A DNA stretch of 64,000 bases from Ophiodon elongatus (lineage: Eukaryota; Chordata; Actinopteri; Perciformes; Hexagrammidae), in assembly GCA_016806645.1 (NCBI GenBank), contig JACSYO010002159.1, positions 12,294,827-12,358,826 on the forward strand, written 5' to 3'. The notes under the pieces are model-generated. The model saw only the letters and a list, made by a program, of their open reading frames with translations. It was not told the DNA's origin and searched no databases. Positions 48,993 to 62,680 of this stretch are shown here, in pieces. Position 1 is the stretch's first letter. Each line of letters begins with the position of its first letter. The position numbers were made by a program, and so were the translations under genes.

Positions 48993-49683
48993 ATGTTCTA
49001 AAAATGTGATACAAATATTTTTTCACATTGTCAACAGTATGCAACACATTCACAACATCAATAGGCTCAAAGGAGGGTGGAGAAAGCATCGCCATCGTGT
49101 CATTGGGGGCCCCGGGAAACCTAGTCGGTCAAGACACACCATCGCTCAGACAGTAATTTTTGTTCCTTCTCACCATTGCATTGTTATGCTTCCTCTCAGC
49201 TTTTCCCCTCAGGGTGAGCGTCAGATGAAGGCTAAGCTGAGATTTCACTACCTCCAGGCGTTTAAAGCACTGAGTGATGGATGAAATCGATCCGTGAGAA
49301 ACCAAAGTCACAATGAAGCAAGTACTTGTGCTGCCACGTTGGTAGATTTCCGTGGGAGCGGAGGTCTTTTGTATGCTATCAAATTAATCTTTGTTTAACT
49401 TTAAGACTACAAATGTTTAAGATTATAATAGCAAGTGCTGATGTACTGTAGATGATCATTTATCTTTCTTGAATGAGAGACCATTTTACTTTTTATCTCT
49501 TGCTCACCTTGATAACATATGAATTACAACAAAGCTATGTTGTTACCTTTATGACAATCTATATAACTCAGTAAAACCTTGCACATATATCACAGCACAG
49601 CAGCATGCTCAATCAATTTTACAGCATTTAATTAATTCCTCTCCTCCCCTACCCTTCCTATTCCATTGCTAATGATCAACACT

Positions 49684-49996
49684 AAAGCCTCTTTCGCACA
49701 TAGTTCCAAGTAAATTACTGGGATAACCTTTCAGGCACCAATGGTGATTTTCACTTTACTCACATGCACTACATTCAGGTTCTTGTAAACACAAAAGCCC
49801 CTTTCGTCAGAAGGACATAACTTTTTACGTTCTTGTCCCTGCAATGTTACTGTTTTCACTCACAACCCAGCCGTACTGGCAATTTTCCTGAAATATTAGT
49901 AATAAGTCTTGAGGTGGGAAATTGGCGTTATATGAGCCCATTCATGTAATGTTCCTGAACTTTTCAGGGATTGACTGCATGTGTGAAAGGGTCTAT
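49684..49996. mobile_element. MITE with CCTTTCACACAT-type inverted ends
   Basis: The left end AAGCCTCTTTCGCACAT and the reverse complement of the right end, ATAGACCCTTTCACACAT, match over about 17 bases with a few changes. The interior includes TTCCTGAACTTTTCAGGGA (49951-49969). Such ends and internal TTCCTGAA/TTCAGG words are typical of small non-autonomous fish DNA elements. There is no open frame. A target duplication could not be settled, so the superfamily is left open. Confidence 0.62.
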
Positions 49997-52900
49997 CATC
50001 TGCACTGCCAGCCCGGCAGCAAGCACTTTCATGTTAGCAGTGCCATGAAAATGCTTCAGTGAGAGAGCAACCCACCCCCAACACACCTTGCTTTAGTCTG
50101 GCTGTATGGTCATCTGAATACATTACATACATTGCAGGGTCAAACTCCAAATGTCCCAAAGGACCTTCATTATTGCAGTTTGAAGCCCAATTTGAACCAG
50201 AAAAAGGTAGTGGAATGGAGAAACATTTTTGTACTAAAAGAGCGGAAACTGTTTCAATCACTGTGTTCAGGGAATCCATTCGGGCAACTGCATTCACAAT
50301 GATTTTCTCTGCCTCACCGGATGACCATACCCACATCAGGTCACCAAGGTCAGGACTGCGTTTTTCTGACTAAATATAACTTGACTTCGGTGCAAAGTAA
50401 TTACAGCGCCAAGATTACCGACTTGTTCATCTGTTCGTTGTCATTGCTTGTGTAGGTGTTTGTGTGGGTGGTGACACGGTGAAGTGGATAGTCTTTACTA
50501 CAAATCTTCACGCAACACAGTGGTTGTTTGATTATGTCAACAACTTGAGGAAACCAGACAGGAAGCTGAATCCATGAAATTCAGATAACTGGATAGTTTT
50601 ACGAGTGGACTGCTTGTAATTCAATGCCATTCATCCTCAGACAGACATCATCTGAACAATAGCTCCTGTAGCCATTAATGCAGGCAAGTTATTTTCACTT
50701 TTCACCTTTTATACCTTACATATGTTTACTTTCTTTACTGAGACAGACAAAAGTGAAAAAAACTGTAAATCAAAGCTCAGCTTTGGGATGGGAAGAGATA
50801 TGGGACATGATGAGGAGACTGAGAGAAAAATAAATCGAGATAGTGATGGAGATGGAGATACGAGAGGAAGAGCAGGTACTGCCCACTGTAGCCAGAATAC
50901 GATTAACATTATGTCTGTGCTTTTCAACACAAACAAAAAACTCATCTGATTCAATTCAAGCTATGTCATTACAACAGAATATAGAAGGTGCATGTCATTT
51001 TTGTAAATTATTTTTAACAGACTTTGAAAGGAGAGAGAGTCACAGAGAGAGGTACAGGCAGGGAATACAGAAGGTGAGAGATAACAGTAGTGTGAATTTG
51101 CTTTTACTTGAACACTTTAATTAAACATTGTCAACATTCATCAACACACGTTTTGGACCTCAACAATTCTAAAACCTTGCGTATGGCCATACCTCACCAT
51201 TTCTCACCTTTGAATTTAAGTGAAACAGCAGAACATTTCTAAGTAGCTCCCACAGGGGGGTTCGGGCAGATAGAGTAAGGTGTGTGGGGGAGAGGAGTTG
51301 ATGACACATACATGAACTGATCAGTATAATACATGAGCAGCAGTAAAATGCTTGACAAACAATGTCCCAGCTGGACTCTGGTGGACAGCACTTCTCTCGG
51401 AAAGATAAGGCCACTGACCTTGAGGTTGTTGTTTACTTGTGTACGTGTGTTTACCTTCATTGCTGTCTTCACATGGAGCTTCAGGTTACTGTCAGGCTCT
51501 TAAGTGCCCATTGTCCTCCAGTCTGCCTCCGGCCCTAGAAGTACAGAAAGCAGGCGGGGAGCTGAGAGGTGGCTGGCTGTGTGACTCGAGGCTTTGCTTG
51601 CCACCTGTCTAGACATCAGGAAGATAACATCCTCACTTTTAATCCATACTAGAGAGCCTGGAGGAGACAAATTTAAGCACCCATGCCTGACTGTTTATCT
51701 GTACACATGTCTTCCTCCCCTCACGACAACATGTGCACTTTCAACTGTGCAAGATGCAACGCAGTGAAGACAAACGGTGCACAATGTCCCTCTTCTTTGC
51801 TTGGCAGTGACTTGTAGGCTTTGGTGAAGAAAAACCCATCTGTCCACAGTGATGTGTCCTGAAGTCGCTGCATTATTTTCAATCACAACTAGCAATTTAA
51901 TGCAGAATCACTTCCCTGTGGTGTGAGAGCCGTGCTCATACATATATATCCTATTCTTTCAGTCGTTCCAATTTGCTTGAGGATGTTGAATTGTAAGTAT
52001 GACTCAGTTCTCAGTAAAAAACATTAAGTGTTGCCACTGGTTAGTTCCACACACCGTCAGTCTTTAGACTGTTACAGGTCGACTCATATAGTAGCTATTT
52101 ATTAATCTCATTTCAAGAGCTGTCTTGGCAATTACTGCTGGCACTTTCAAATGCCACTGGATTTATGTAGGAATAATGAGTGGCATGAGAAATGCTTTAG
52201 TCTGGTGCTGTACCTGACGGGTTTGTTATTAAAGAGGACAGGAGATTATTGTATGGGACTCAAGAAGAAGACATCAGGATACAACTCTCTCATGTAACAC
52301 TGCACCGAGACTGTGAGAGTACATGAACAAATTAGTTAATCTTAATAATACCCCACAGTTCCTGCGTTTTCACTTCATGTCTTTAAAGTGTGTAGATTGT
52401 CTTTGTGATTATAGTGAAATTATTCTGATGGTATGATCTTGTTTTTGTGGAAGAAAATAAAGATTGGTGCAGTTTTTCTCTTGCTTTCAGTCTGTTCATC
52501 TCAGTGTCCCTGGAATGGATCCATGGATGGCGTACATAATGGCGACATAAACACACAATCAAGCTGTCCGATTTCATTCAAATGTGTCTTCACACTGATT
52601 GGTGCATATGTGGAGTCAAATTATTCCAACTCAGTCCTGCATACTTCAACTTAGTGAGAGGAGCAAAGACACAAAAAAACCCATCTTTGGTTATTTCACA
52701 TAAAACACACCTTCTAACATAAATTGTATGTTCATGCTATCTCCAATGGGCTCTAACTACAGGCCAGAATGTTTGTACAGCAAATCTTACCAAACAAAAC
52801 TCGAGGATTACCTCATGCTTTGACTCTGAGACCATGATTGTTAGCATTGACAGTGGTCGTCTCTGCAGATCTCTACAGATGTGTGACTGGATTATTTATC

Positions 52901-54549
52901 CAGGGTCAGGTTTCCTAATACATTATTGACATAGTTAATATATTATGAATAATCAGGCTAGTTCCAAATAAGCTAGATATAATTTCACTATTATGGGGAT
53001 AAAATATTTAGTCATTTTTTAGTCATGTTTCAAATGCCCTCTTTCATCAGATTAAATTGAATATTTCAGTCAATCTTGGATAGCCATTACAATAATTTTG
53101 TCATTTTAGTCAAATGTATTTCACATAAGATTTGATCTTATAATTATCTGATGAAAAACACAGGTTGAATTGTTAAGAATTCAGCTTTGTAGAGATGGTC
53201 ATTTTAATCAAAATACTATTCAAAATTCACGAGGAACTATCCGATCATTCTTTAGACCAACAAACAAATCTCCAATTTTATGCATAATACAGGACTGAGA
53301 CCATAAGAAGACCATCTCGTGTTAGTCATAGAAAAAAAATCGTTGATGAACATATTTCGTCATAGTTTTAGAAGACGGCTCAAAACAATGATGGCGGCCC
53401 CTTAAGAGGTTAGCGATATGCTGCTATAGCATCAGTTATAGCAGAACATATTTTTTTGTTCTTTGGATTGAAGGATGGTTCATCCAATCACCTGCCAATA
53501 ATTTTTTTGAAAGTGCCTAGCCTTTTCCAAACGTTTCCAATGATGGCTTCACAGATCGTGTGTAACCAACCTTCTGGCTTAATACATGCATTATGTTAAT
53601 CATCAATTGTCATCATAAATCACCATTTAAAAAAAAAAATCAGATTTTGTGTATCGATGCTGAATCATTCATTGGATAATCACAATTTATCTAAGAGTTG
53701 ATTTAAAAAAAGAAAAAAGAAAAGCACCTTAACCGGAATATTCTATCATTGTTTGGACCCTAACCTTAAAGGACACATCTGCTGTCCAAAGTAATAAATA
53801 ATTAATTTGAGCATTATCAATAATATTAATCCAAGATCTCATGTTCAGTAGGCACAGAACACATGGAACTAATCAGCGGGTACACTCTTGCCCACACAGT
53901 TTGAATTGAGTGCTTTGAGTCAAGATGCTCAGACTCTGTGAAGTCTCTGATGGAGAGTTCTACCACCTGTTTGGCCCTCATGTCTTCACTGCTCAGTGAG
54001 GCACAAGATGAAGCACTTTACATCTTAGTGATCCTCCTACTCCTGCTCATCACTCTTCATAATACCTTCCAACGCCTCCCTTTGGTAATCTGCTGAGCAA
54101 AATGAGCAATTCCCCGATCTTTCTGCCACCCCCCCAAAAAGCAGAGACACGCTTCATTTCAATTCGATGGTGACAGTGATGAGGCAGCCCTCCCCCATTG
54201 TCACCACGAGACAGTGAAACAGACACATGTGCTCCTCCACATGGCTCTGTTTAAACTTCAGATTCACCCGCAGCACCAGCAGATGGCTGGAAAGTCCGCT
54301 GCTGACTTAATGTGCTGTTTAGTTTTCATTATGTGAGGGAACACAAAGCGTGGAATGATCAATGGTTTAGATCGCAAATAATCAGTTTGTTGGAGCTTTA
54401 TATGCTTATAAAAAGCGTGTGTGAGTGAATTTGTGTCCGTTGTATTTTAATTAACATGCTGTTTATACATGGATGGATTACTGAACAGGGGATTGGGCAA
54501 TGGGTGGCCCTGTGCCCGAGCCTCTGTTTGAAGTGACCATTTCTTGTTG
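49997..54549. other. Non-coding stretch
   Basis: No supportable gene. The frames at 50034-50336 and 50059-50373 overlap on opposite strands and have no motif. A GA-rich patch at 50810-50880 and a possible old repeat at 53370-53590 are the only structure noted. Confidence 0.6.
53370..53590 (+). repeat. Possible old interspersed repeat
   Basis: ATGATGGCGGCCCCTTAAGAG, then GAAGGATGGTTCATCCAATC, then CACCTGCCAATAATTTTTTT and CAGATCGTGTG read like a repeat seen in other fish genomes (recalled words: AAGGATGGTTCGTCCAATCA, CCTTTTCCAGACG). Class unknown, borders approximate, evidence weak. Confidence 0.3.
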
Positions 54550-54715
54550 GAAAGTCAAATAAAGAGAGCAAAATGACCATATAAAGATGCAAAACAAAAA
54601 CAAAGAGATGCAAAATTAATACATAGAAAAATTAAACAATAACAGAGAGACTCAAAATGACTACAAAATCAAAACGACTACAAAGAGATAAAAAAGAACT
54701 ATAATACATGACATG
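54550..54715 (+). repeat. Degenerate minisatellite (AAAGAGATGCAAAATGACTAC type)
   Basis: Imperfect units of roughly 20-30 bases recur, built from the words AAAGAGATGCAAAA, GACTCAAAATGACTAC and CAAAACGACTACAAAGAG. Similar CAAAAYGACYACAAAGAG arrays are widespread in teleosts. Heavily eroded; unit boundaries are uncertain. Confidence 0.65.
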
Positions 54716-56399
54716 GATGATACATTAAAATATGACAAAGTGATCATTTACACTTGTTGTTTCAAGTCTAGATTTCATAGTGTATCCAGATAAAATCCAG
54801 ATGAGATACAGGACACTTTCATTTACTAGATTTCCCTGCAGTTTTTCTCAGCCACTAAGTAAGTGACAAGTTTTTTTATATTATTCTGTGCTAAATATTC
54901 TAACTTCCAATTCCCCTCCAGAGTTTAATATCCACATACTCATGCTCCTGTCTATCTCAAAAATGTTAGCAAGAAATGCAATACAGATACCACTGTTTTA
55001 TGATAGGTGATTTGAAATATTCCATTTAGAGTTGTAAAGAGCCCTGGGGATTTGCATTTTAATTATACATTTTGATTTGCTAGGGTTGATTACTTTCATT
55101 CTCTGGCAGCAGGTTAATTGTGTGAGCTCAGTTCCGCAACACTGTGGACTTGTCATTACTTGTGTGAATAATATGAGCTTCTGTTATCCAAAAGTGGCAT
55201 GTTCACTTTTTTGTACTTTTACCATGGCAGCACATAATATTTCAATATTTTAAGGGATTCAGTTTTGAAGATGGAGGTTTTTGCCGTGAGTTGATGACTT
55301 ATTAACTGGTTGGAAAAATATTCAAACGCATACCGCTGTTACGAATGCATTTCCCATATTGTTCCGCCTTGGAGGTTTTTCAATGATTTGCATCGATTGA
55401 GTCTCATGCTCTCGGATCGTCAGCTCATGTAACCCTGTTCTGCACGGAGCTGGTCCATTGGGAGCCCTGCTTAGCTCAGTGTGCACAAGAGAGGGGAATT
55501 AGCTTGGGCTTTCAATAGAGGTATGGTGGAGGGATCTGCTATGCATCCAAAATCATTTCTGCTAGCAGTTCCCAGTGGACAGGAGCAATGCTGATTTGTA
55601 GACACAGAAGGTGGGGAAGGACATGGATGGAACATGTCATGACAGTTTGTTGTGTGGTGTCCTTCCATTAAAAATATCCTTTTTTCGTTAATAATGTTAC
55701 CATTTGTGTGTTATCTTTAGTCACTTGGGAGATGATGCTGGTTGTCATATCAATAAAACAATATATTTTTTTATTTATTGCAGATTGCATCCTGAAATGT
55801 ACCTAATCTCCAAGCGATGTGTGATGCATTGTAGCTGAAAGCACATTTTGATTAGGGCCAGGATCTGAGTGAGAAATCACAACTACTAATTATAAGATAT
55901 AGATTCACAATGGGAGTTCTGGCTTTTGTTGAAGCCAGGATTCATCTATATGTATATAACTGCAAATGATGCAAGGAAAAACAGGCAACTGTGAAATGTG
56001 ATTTCAATTACTGTGACTGGTCAAAGCATTTCCATATAAATAATTGGTTTACGTCTGACAGTGTATTCTGAAATTAGAGTGTCCATGAAAAGAAGATGTT
56101 TTGCCTTCATTGTAAGTGAAGAAAACTCAATTTGATGAACAGTTAGCAGCATCCATTGTTTGGTGATGTTATCATGTGCAAAATAGGAGCCAAGTCTGAG
56201 GAGGGATTTTCAAATGATTTTTTTTTCTTTTCTATAATGCATTATTTTCCAGCAAGATAAGGAAAAAAGACTTGCTGCTGGCTGTAGTTGTGGAATTCCA
56301 TCTACGTTTTCCAACATTTAAGCTCCACATAGTGCACAGGACAGAAATGAAAGGCTTTGTTAGTATCTCACTTTCCTCCTACAATATGTATAATATACA

Positions 56400-56447
<48 letters not shown>
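56400..56447. repeat. (TA)n microsatellite
   Basis: About 24 TA units. Second long TA array of the window, similar in length to that at 11930-11976. Confidence 0.96.
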
Positions 56448-56449
<2 letters not shown>

Positions 56450-59169
56450 ACTTTGTATGGCTCTTTATGAATTCAATTCATGTTTGCTCATTTTTTTTGT
56501 CTATGATATTCACCAATTTATATTCTGCTTTCCCTCCCATGTCTGCTGCACCCCTGCTGTGCAGTTCAGCGTCAAACATCTAAAATCTAACCTTTCCATC
56601 TCTGGCCATCAGACAAACTCTAAATGTCAGTGATGGATCTCTCTCTGAGATGCCTGCCAATCAGAAATACTTTTGATGTCAGACACCTCTCATCTTAATT
56701 TGGGTGTTATTTGAGATGGAGAGTCTGTTGCTGGTCTGTCCCATTGTGTGAAGGGAGCTGGTCCGTGGAGGGGGGTTGGGGGGGAGACAAGGGCCAGATG
56801 AGACCCCATCTGGACAGACCCTGCATCCTGCCAACTCTCACCCCAGTGGCTCGGGACGCTCCTCACTCATCAGCAGCCATCAAAAGGTGCCTGCCCACCA
56901 TCACACCCTGAGTGGGCTGCCAGTTCAATGAGTCCCTCGGCTCATTACTGACAAAAAGAGCCGAAAAAACAGGGAGCTCCTCAATCATTCAACCACCCGC
57001 AGGTCCCAGGGTAGCCACCTTTTACAGAATGAATTGTGTATAGAAAACGTTGGTAAGCTTGCGGGTCTTTTGCAGATTTACTTTACTTTAAACATTTACA
57101 TCTACAGCCTGACATCCAGCAGAACATCTCTCCAGTGGTAATCAGCATCTCACGGTCCTGTGATACTGTGTTGGCAAAAAAAAAGAACTTTTCTACCGAG
57201 ACCTTTGTGAATTTGATACATACTGGCTATGCACTGATACATACTGCTTTCACGAAATAGTCACAGCCTTGCACTCAGTCTGACATTATCAATGGTTTTC
57301 ATCTCCTCCTGCCTACATACTGAAAATCAATAAAGCAGGTCCCTATACCCATGGGTAGGGAACCATTGGGTCACCAATCAAACCAGAGGTAATGTATTTG
57401 TGACCCAGTGTTGGGCACAACAAGCTGAAGTTATAACTTGAACTTAAACAATCACAAATACTGTTTGTTATAAAAGAGTTAGAGCCAACATACATATGTT
57501 TTAGTTTGGGTAAAAAACAACAACAGTAGTATGAAAAACAACACTAACACTGAGTCAAAACAACCAATTGTCTTGTGTTTGACTGGTGAACTTATGATTT
57601 TCCAACCATTGGTACTGGGTAAAGTTACCCCAGTATTGCATTGACTCTATATTGCCCCAAACATGCTCTTTGTATGTTAGAGAATGTGGACGAGAATATG
57701 AACTTTTAGTGCCTGCGGCTGGGATATAGGAGGCAACATAGCCCCTGAACTTACCACTACTACTGTGGTCCTTTTTGCTTTTTCTGATTTTTAAGATGAT
57801 CTCAATATAAAAAACCTGTCAGATGTTAAATTTTTTTTGTATTACTATTTTTTTTGAGAGAGCAACATATCTACTGATAATGGATCTGCCACATGGGTGT
57901 TAACAGAAAAAAGACTGTTAAGTATGTCTGCTGAGTAAGAACAAAACATTCCATGGATAAATAATCACACACAATGAATTTATTACAAAGAGATCAGTCC
58001 AACACTCTTGAGGAGAAGAAGAAAGATAAATGAGGCATATTCATTACAGGTGAATGAATAGAGAGGCATGTAAGGCATGACAGTGCTCCTCAGCAAAAAG
58101 CTTTTCTTTGTGTGCATGCTTCTTAACTCATTAATTTTCTACAAACCTACATGACTGTAATTTGAGACTTCAGAAATACTTTGACATCACTGTTATCTCA
58201 CAGATGTATGACTCCTCTACAGGCAAAATCTGACTCCTGTCTTTGTTCTCCTCCTTTCTTTCCTTTTCTTCCACTGCCACATTAGAAAGAGAACAATACT
58301 GACTCAATCCCATTCTGACACCCGATATTGTGTGCAGAGCTTTGTTTCGGAGATGATAAATACAAATGCACGTCAGACCAGAATAAAGAGCTGAAAGTAA
58401 CCTGAGTGTGCTAACATCACCGCTTTCATCTCTCTATCCATTATACTGTATATGTGCTTATCTTACTAACAGTCAAAGTTTATACAAAACTGCCTTTACT
58501 ATAGGATCAGTTATGCACGATAAATGGTCATTCAGAAAATTGTAATAAGTACTTGTATGGCTTCTCTTCAGTGACATCACTACAACGATATTAGCCTCAC
58601 CAGCATCTGCTTTAGCGTAATTTCCCCCTTGAAAGTAATTCCACTGTCATGAAGTTCTGCTCTGTTATTGGGTATAATTGGGCCTGTCTCAGTTTGTCAA
58701 AGCTTTTATCAAAATAGTTTGTGTTTTATTCATTCAACGAGGTAAAATTAAGTGTCTAAATGGAGTCATTAGAGTCCATTAAATCTGAAGTGTGACACTT
58801 TGCCTTTCGCCCATTATCTTTCTATCTTTGTAATTTTTTTTCTGTTATCATGCCTGAGCTGATCTTGAGTGAAGAGTATGCTGGTCGTCTGGGCATGGTA
58901 TTCTATTGCTGCTGTGTGGTTTATTGTCAGACTGTAAAACCCGTATGAATCTGCACAATTTCAAAGAGGAAAAGATGAAACCATGAGTATATTCAATATA
59001 TATGTTATTTGGCCTCCAGATATAAATCTTACTCTGGTTGTTTAGTGAAGCTCTTCTGCATTCCAGCTTTTAAGTTCTCTGTTGATTGACAGAGTTTTGG
59101 TATAGTTGAAGCCATAACAAAAACATACTATTTTGTAGGAACTTATGAGCAGGGGATGTAATTATGACT

Positions 59170-59400
59170 ACTGATGGTTGCCAGCAAAGGAGAAAGTCAG
59201 TTGATGTTGCAACAAAAGTCTGCATAGGGAGGTTGGAGGAACGGTCGACAAAGAGTTGGACTTTGGCGTTTGCTTCCTGTATTCTTCCAACAATCAGTGC
59301 TGGTTTCTTTTAACCACGACCTCGTGCTCCCTTACCTTGACCAAGTAGTTATTTTAACCTAAACCAACATCAATAATACATAGTTGTGTCAGATCAGGAA
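59170..59400 (-). repeat. Possible old interspersed repeat
   Basis: The reverse complement contains GGTTTAGGTTAAAATAACTA running into CTTGGTCAAGG, in the same word order as 15215-15255. AACAAAAGTCTGCATAGGGA (59211-59230) also recalls the end of a diffuse teleost repeat. Class unknown. Confidence 0.35.
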
Positions 59401-60018
59401 ACTGTTTTGGAAGGCACTACTAAACAATGCCATCCCTGCTGATATGTGACAGTTTCTTCAGGAAAAAATACTATTGACAGTGTGGTCTGCTTTCATCCAG
59501 AAAAATGGGGACTCAGATGCATTGAGTTTTATCAGTGTACAATAATTTATCAGTATCAATATAAACAGCATTTATTTTGCAATTTGGATCATTTAAAATG
59601 GTCTTTCATATATTGAAAAGTGGAGCAATGGAGAGGCCAGCTAGCCTCACCTCATAATTTTGCTCTGTCTGTCCCCTGGAGCCAGTTCGTGGGACTCTAT
59701 TGTGGAGACGAGCAGGGATGCTCAACCCTCCACCCCTGCAGCTTTTTTCCCGACATTTCTGGCTCAGTGCACATTATTACTCTCAGGGGAAGGAGGTGTT
59801 CATCAGCCACAGACTCCATCTTTGATTATTGTCAGCTCTATGGAAGGACACGGCCCATATCATTGTTCATTGTGTTCCACTGTATCTCTGTCACTATAAG
59901 TCACTGATAGCAAGAGCTGCTTAGCTGCTAACACAAGGTGGAAGCTGTTGTGTTGGGATGGCTAGATTCGTCAAGGGCTGTAAAAGAACACTATTTCACA
60001 TGGGCTTTTGAGGAAAAG

Positions 60019-60411
60019 TTCAAAATTTGTTTGCTTTCTTGCCAGTTGTGGTAGAAGATGAATGCCACTGTCATGTCTGTACAGTAAATATGAAGCTGTA
60101 CAGCCAACAACTATCTAACTTAGCTTAGCATAAAGACTGGAAACAAGGGGAAACAGCTAGGAAAGATATAATTCGGCATTTGGCTTATGCCTTGTAAAAT
60201 GGTGAATTGTCATTTTACACTTGACAAGGTTATACAATGTCTCTCTTAGTGAGCTTTAGATGTGCTGGTCGGTTTTGTTACAGTTGCACCCAGGTAGGCT
60301 AGCCAGTACCAGTCTTTATGCAAAGCTAAGATAGTAAGCTGCTCGGGATAGCCAGGTGAGAGCTCCCAGCAAGAGAGTGAATAAGTGTATTTCCATCAAA
60401 TGTCAAACTTT
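60019..60411. mobile_element. Two-armed foldback interspersed repeat
   Basis: Arms at 60119-60140 and 60309-60330 are reverse complements at 21 of 22 positions (core GCATAAAGACTGG / CCAGTCTTTATGC). Complementarity also extends outwards in part: TTTGCTTTCTTGC at 60030-60042 pairs loosely with the CAGCAAGAGAGTGAATAAG part at 60368-60386. The middle has GAGCTTTAGATGTGCTGGTC, again typical of the family. It is non-coding. I recall it as a very common teleost palindromic element; single-arm relatives lie at 2520-2622 and 20605-20765. Confidence 0.72.
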
Positions 60412-61791
60412 GCTTTTAACATAGCTTAAATATAAATAAATAAATGCATAAATAAATATATTGCATTCACAGTTGTCATTTCCCATAGATCCACTGTCCT
60501 CTGGGATAGCCTTAAATCAGTCAAGTTCAACCAATTTATTCACTGTGAAGCCATACTGTTGACGGTAACCTAGGTGACTTCTCCATGGGCCGTTATCAAT
60601 CACCTTCATCAAAAGTGAATTAACTCCAGATTAGTGAGTGAGGCTGTAATTAGATTTCATGGGCAGGGAGTTAAGGGGCCAAAGCAGAGCTTTGTGGCAT
60701 AGCAGTATGCTATGAAGGTATTGTGAATTAGAGAGTAGATAAGAATGGGACCTTCAGTTCTTAGGATGGTGAAGATGGGTGAAGGAGGTTGTTGGGGGAA
60801 ATTTGTATTGATTCCTCAGGGAGGAGGAAGAGAGCCAGGTGATAAACCTGGCCTGCTTAAGTTGACAATCAATACAGATTTCAACCCTTCCTGAGGAAAT
60901 AAGCATCAATTACCTGTAACGCAGCAGAAGAACTGCAGCAGATAATTACATCTCACACAACAGGTCAGTGGGTGGACTGACTGTGTCTCCAACCTGACAA
61001 GGTGGCTAATGCAATTCAGCACGCTCAGAAGGCAGCCGAATGCGCTCGTTACTGCAGCCACGTACCATTGAGCCAGGTCGTTTCCCCTTCAATCAGCTTG
61101 ACCTTTTCCTCTGCGACTGTAAGTGGCTGTGTGAGTTCACGCCGTTGCTCGAACGGGGCGAGAAGCCTGAGCACAGTTTGTTTTTTTGCACGTGTGTACA
61201 CTGGTTTGATGAGGAATTTTATGGTGTGTTGGCCTTGTTCAAGTAGCACTGCAGTCTGATGTTGTCCCCAGATGGTATTTCTAGAGAAATTAATGAGCTA
61301 TCCATTGCTGTGATATATAATATAATCCTTAATAGCAGAGTAGGAGTAAGATTAACATTGTTTGATTGAGAGACACAGTTTGCCGAGGTTCAAGAAAGAG
61401 GTTTAAATACTGTACAACTACTTATTGTTTTAGGAAAAACTACATAAAGAACCTGTGGTTGAAACTGCCCTTGAACAGCTGTACTGTATTTTGAAACGGG
61501 CAGTAAAATTCAGTAAATAGCAAAGCTGTCTGTTTCAATACTTCACATTCATGATTTCATATAACAATGTTAATTGGTAATCTGCATGAGAAATAAAGAT
61601 AAATTTAACTGCGGGTCCAGCAATGTTTGGAGTAAACATTACAGATGGTCTTGATTTGCTTTGCACTTTCCCCCATTGATCCAGTGTTTCTTGGTTTTTG
61701 CTTTTTTGAGTTTAAATGTATGATGTCCATGAGAGAGAATTTTGTTTTTTTTACTAAATAGCCTTTACAATTGGAATAATGTTATTCCACA

Positions 61792-61815
61792 TACTACTAC
61801 TACTACTACAACTAC
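61792..61815 (+). repeat. (TAC)n trinucleotide repeat
   Basis: About seven TAC/ACT units with one CAA interruption. Confidence 0.88.
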
Positions 61816-62559
61816 TAACAATTCTTTTTCCAAAATATATTGTCATTTCACCATTTTAGCCCCAAAATAGCAAATGTGAAAAACAGTTTTGAGTTATTTA
61901 TTTTGAATTTATTGTTTTGGTATTTTGATTTGTCTCTATCAAAACTAGACCCACACATTACAATACCTGACTGAGTGTGTGTAAGTGTAAACAGAATTTG
62001 AGTGGACTCTTCAGAACCATTAGCTGAGGTTACACTATAATTGCAGACTGATTGCTGGCCTTTAATACAGGTGACTCCAGCGGGATAAGCATGGCCTCAC
62101 AGGCTTCATCACATTTATTTTCTAAAAGCACCTGCCTGGCTGCTGTAAAACATTTTCGAGTGCGCTAATTAGCCTCTCTGACAACTGCATAACGGGGAAG
62201 TAGACAAAAGGAATTATTTTTACAATACAGGACCAATCCAAAAGCAAATTAAAGTGAGAGTGCACCACTTAAGCACCGCTGTTCACAGTAAAACGGCTCC
62301 ATTGAAGCCATCTGGCCAGTAAAGGCTACACTGTTGTTGCTACAGAAACCAGTGCCAACCATCACCTTCATGTCTGAACAATTTTGCAGAAGAAAATAGA
62401 GAGCACAACCTTCTGTATTATTGCCAATAACACACAGGTATCTGTTCCGTTACGCAACCACAAGTGCGTGAGTGGAGACAGCATTTCTCAGAAGAATTGC
62501 CAAATTAAAGAATTAGAAAGGATATAAGATATTGTTGGCCTGACCCAATAAAAACCTTG

Positions 62560-62680
62560 CATGGCTGAGAGAGCAAGTAAAGGAAACAGAGGAGAGTGAG
62601 TGAAAAAGAGGCAGGAGTGAGAAAGAGTGAGAGCGAGAGAGATAGAGACATGCAGAGAGAGAGACAGCGGGACATAAAAG
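62560..62680 (+). repeat. GA-rich low-complexity tract
   Basis: Impure GAGA/GAGT/AGAC words over about 120 bases. The open frames crossing it are composition artefacts. Confidence 0.75.

Larger units (their letters stand above)
54716..60018. other. Non-coding stretch
   Basis: No supportable gene. It holds the (TA)n at 56400-56447 and a possible old repeat at 59170-59400. The frames at 56272-56583 (Ile/Tyr run from the TA array), 56711-56911 and 59620-59907 have no motif or splice support. The rest is ordinary AT-rich DNA. Confidence 0.6.

Noticed and set aside
52433..52654. Frame with a Cys-containing segment after a CTTGCTTTCAG acceptor-like site
   Set aside because: No donor in frame and no domain; the Cys pattern matches no family I know.
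57408..57440. CAGTGTTGGGCACAACAAGC, similar to an hAT-type terminus
   Set aside because: No inverted partner or 8-bp duplication was found nearby.
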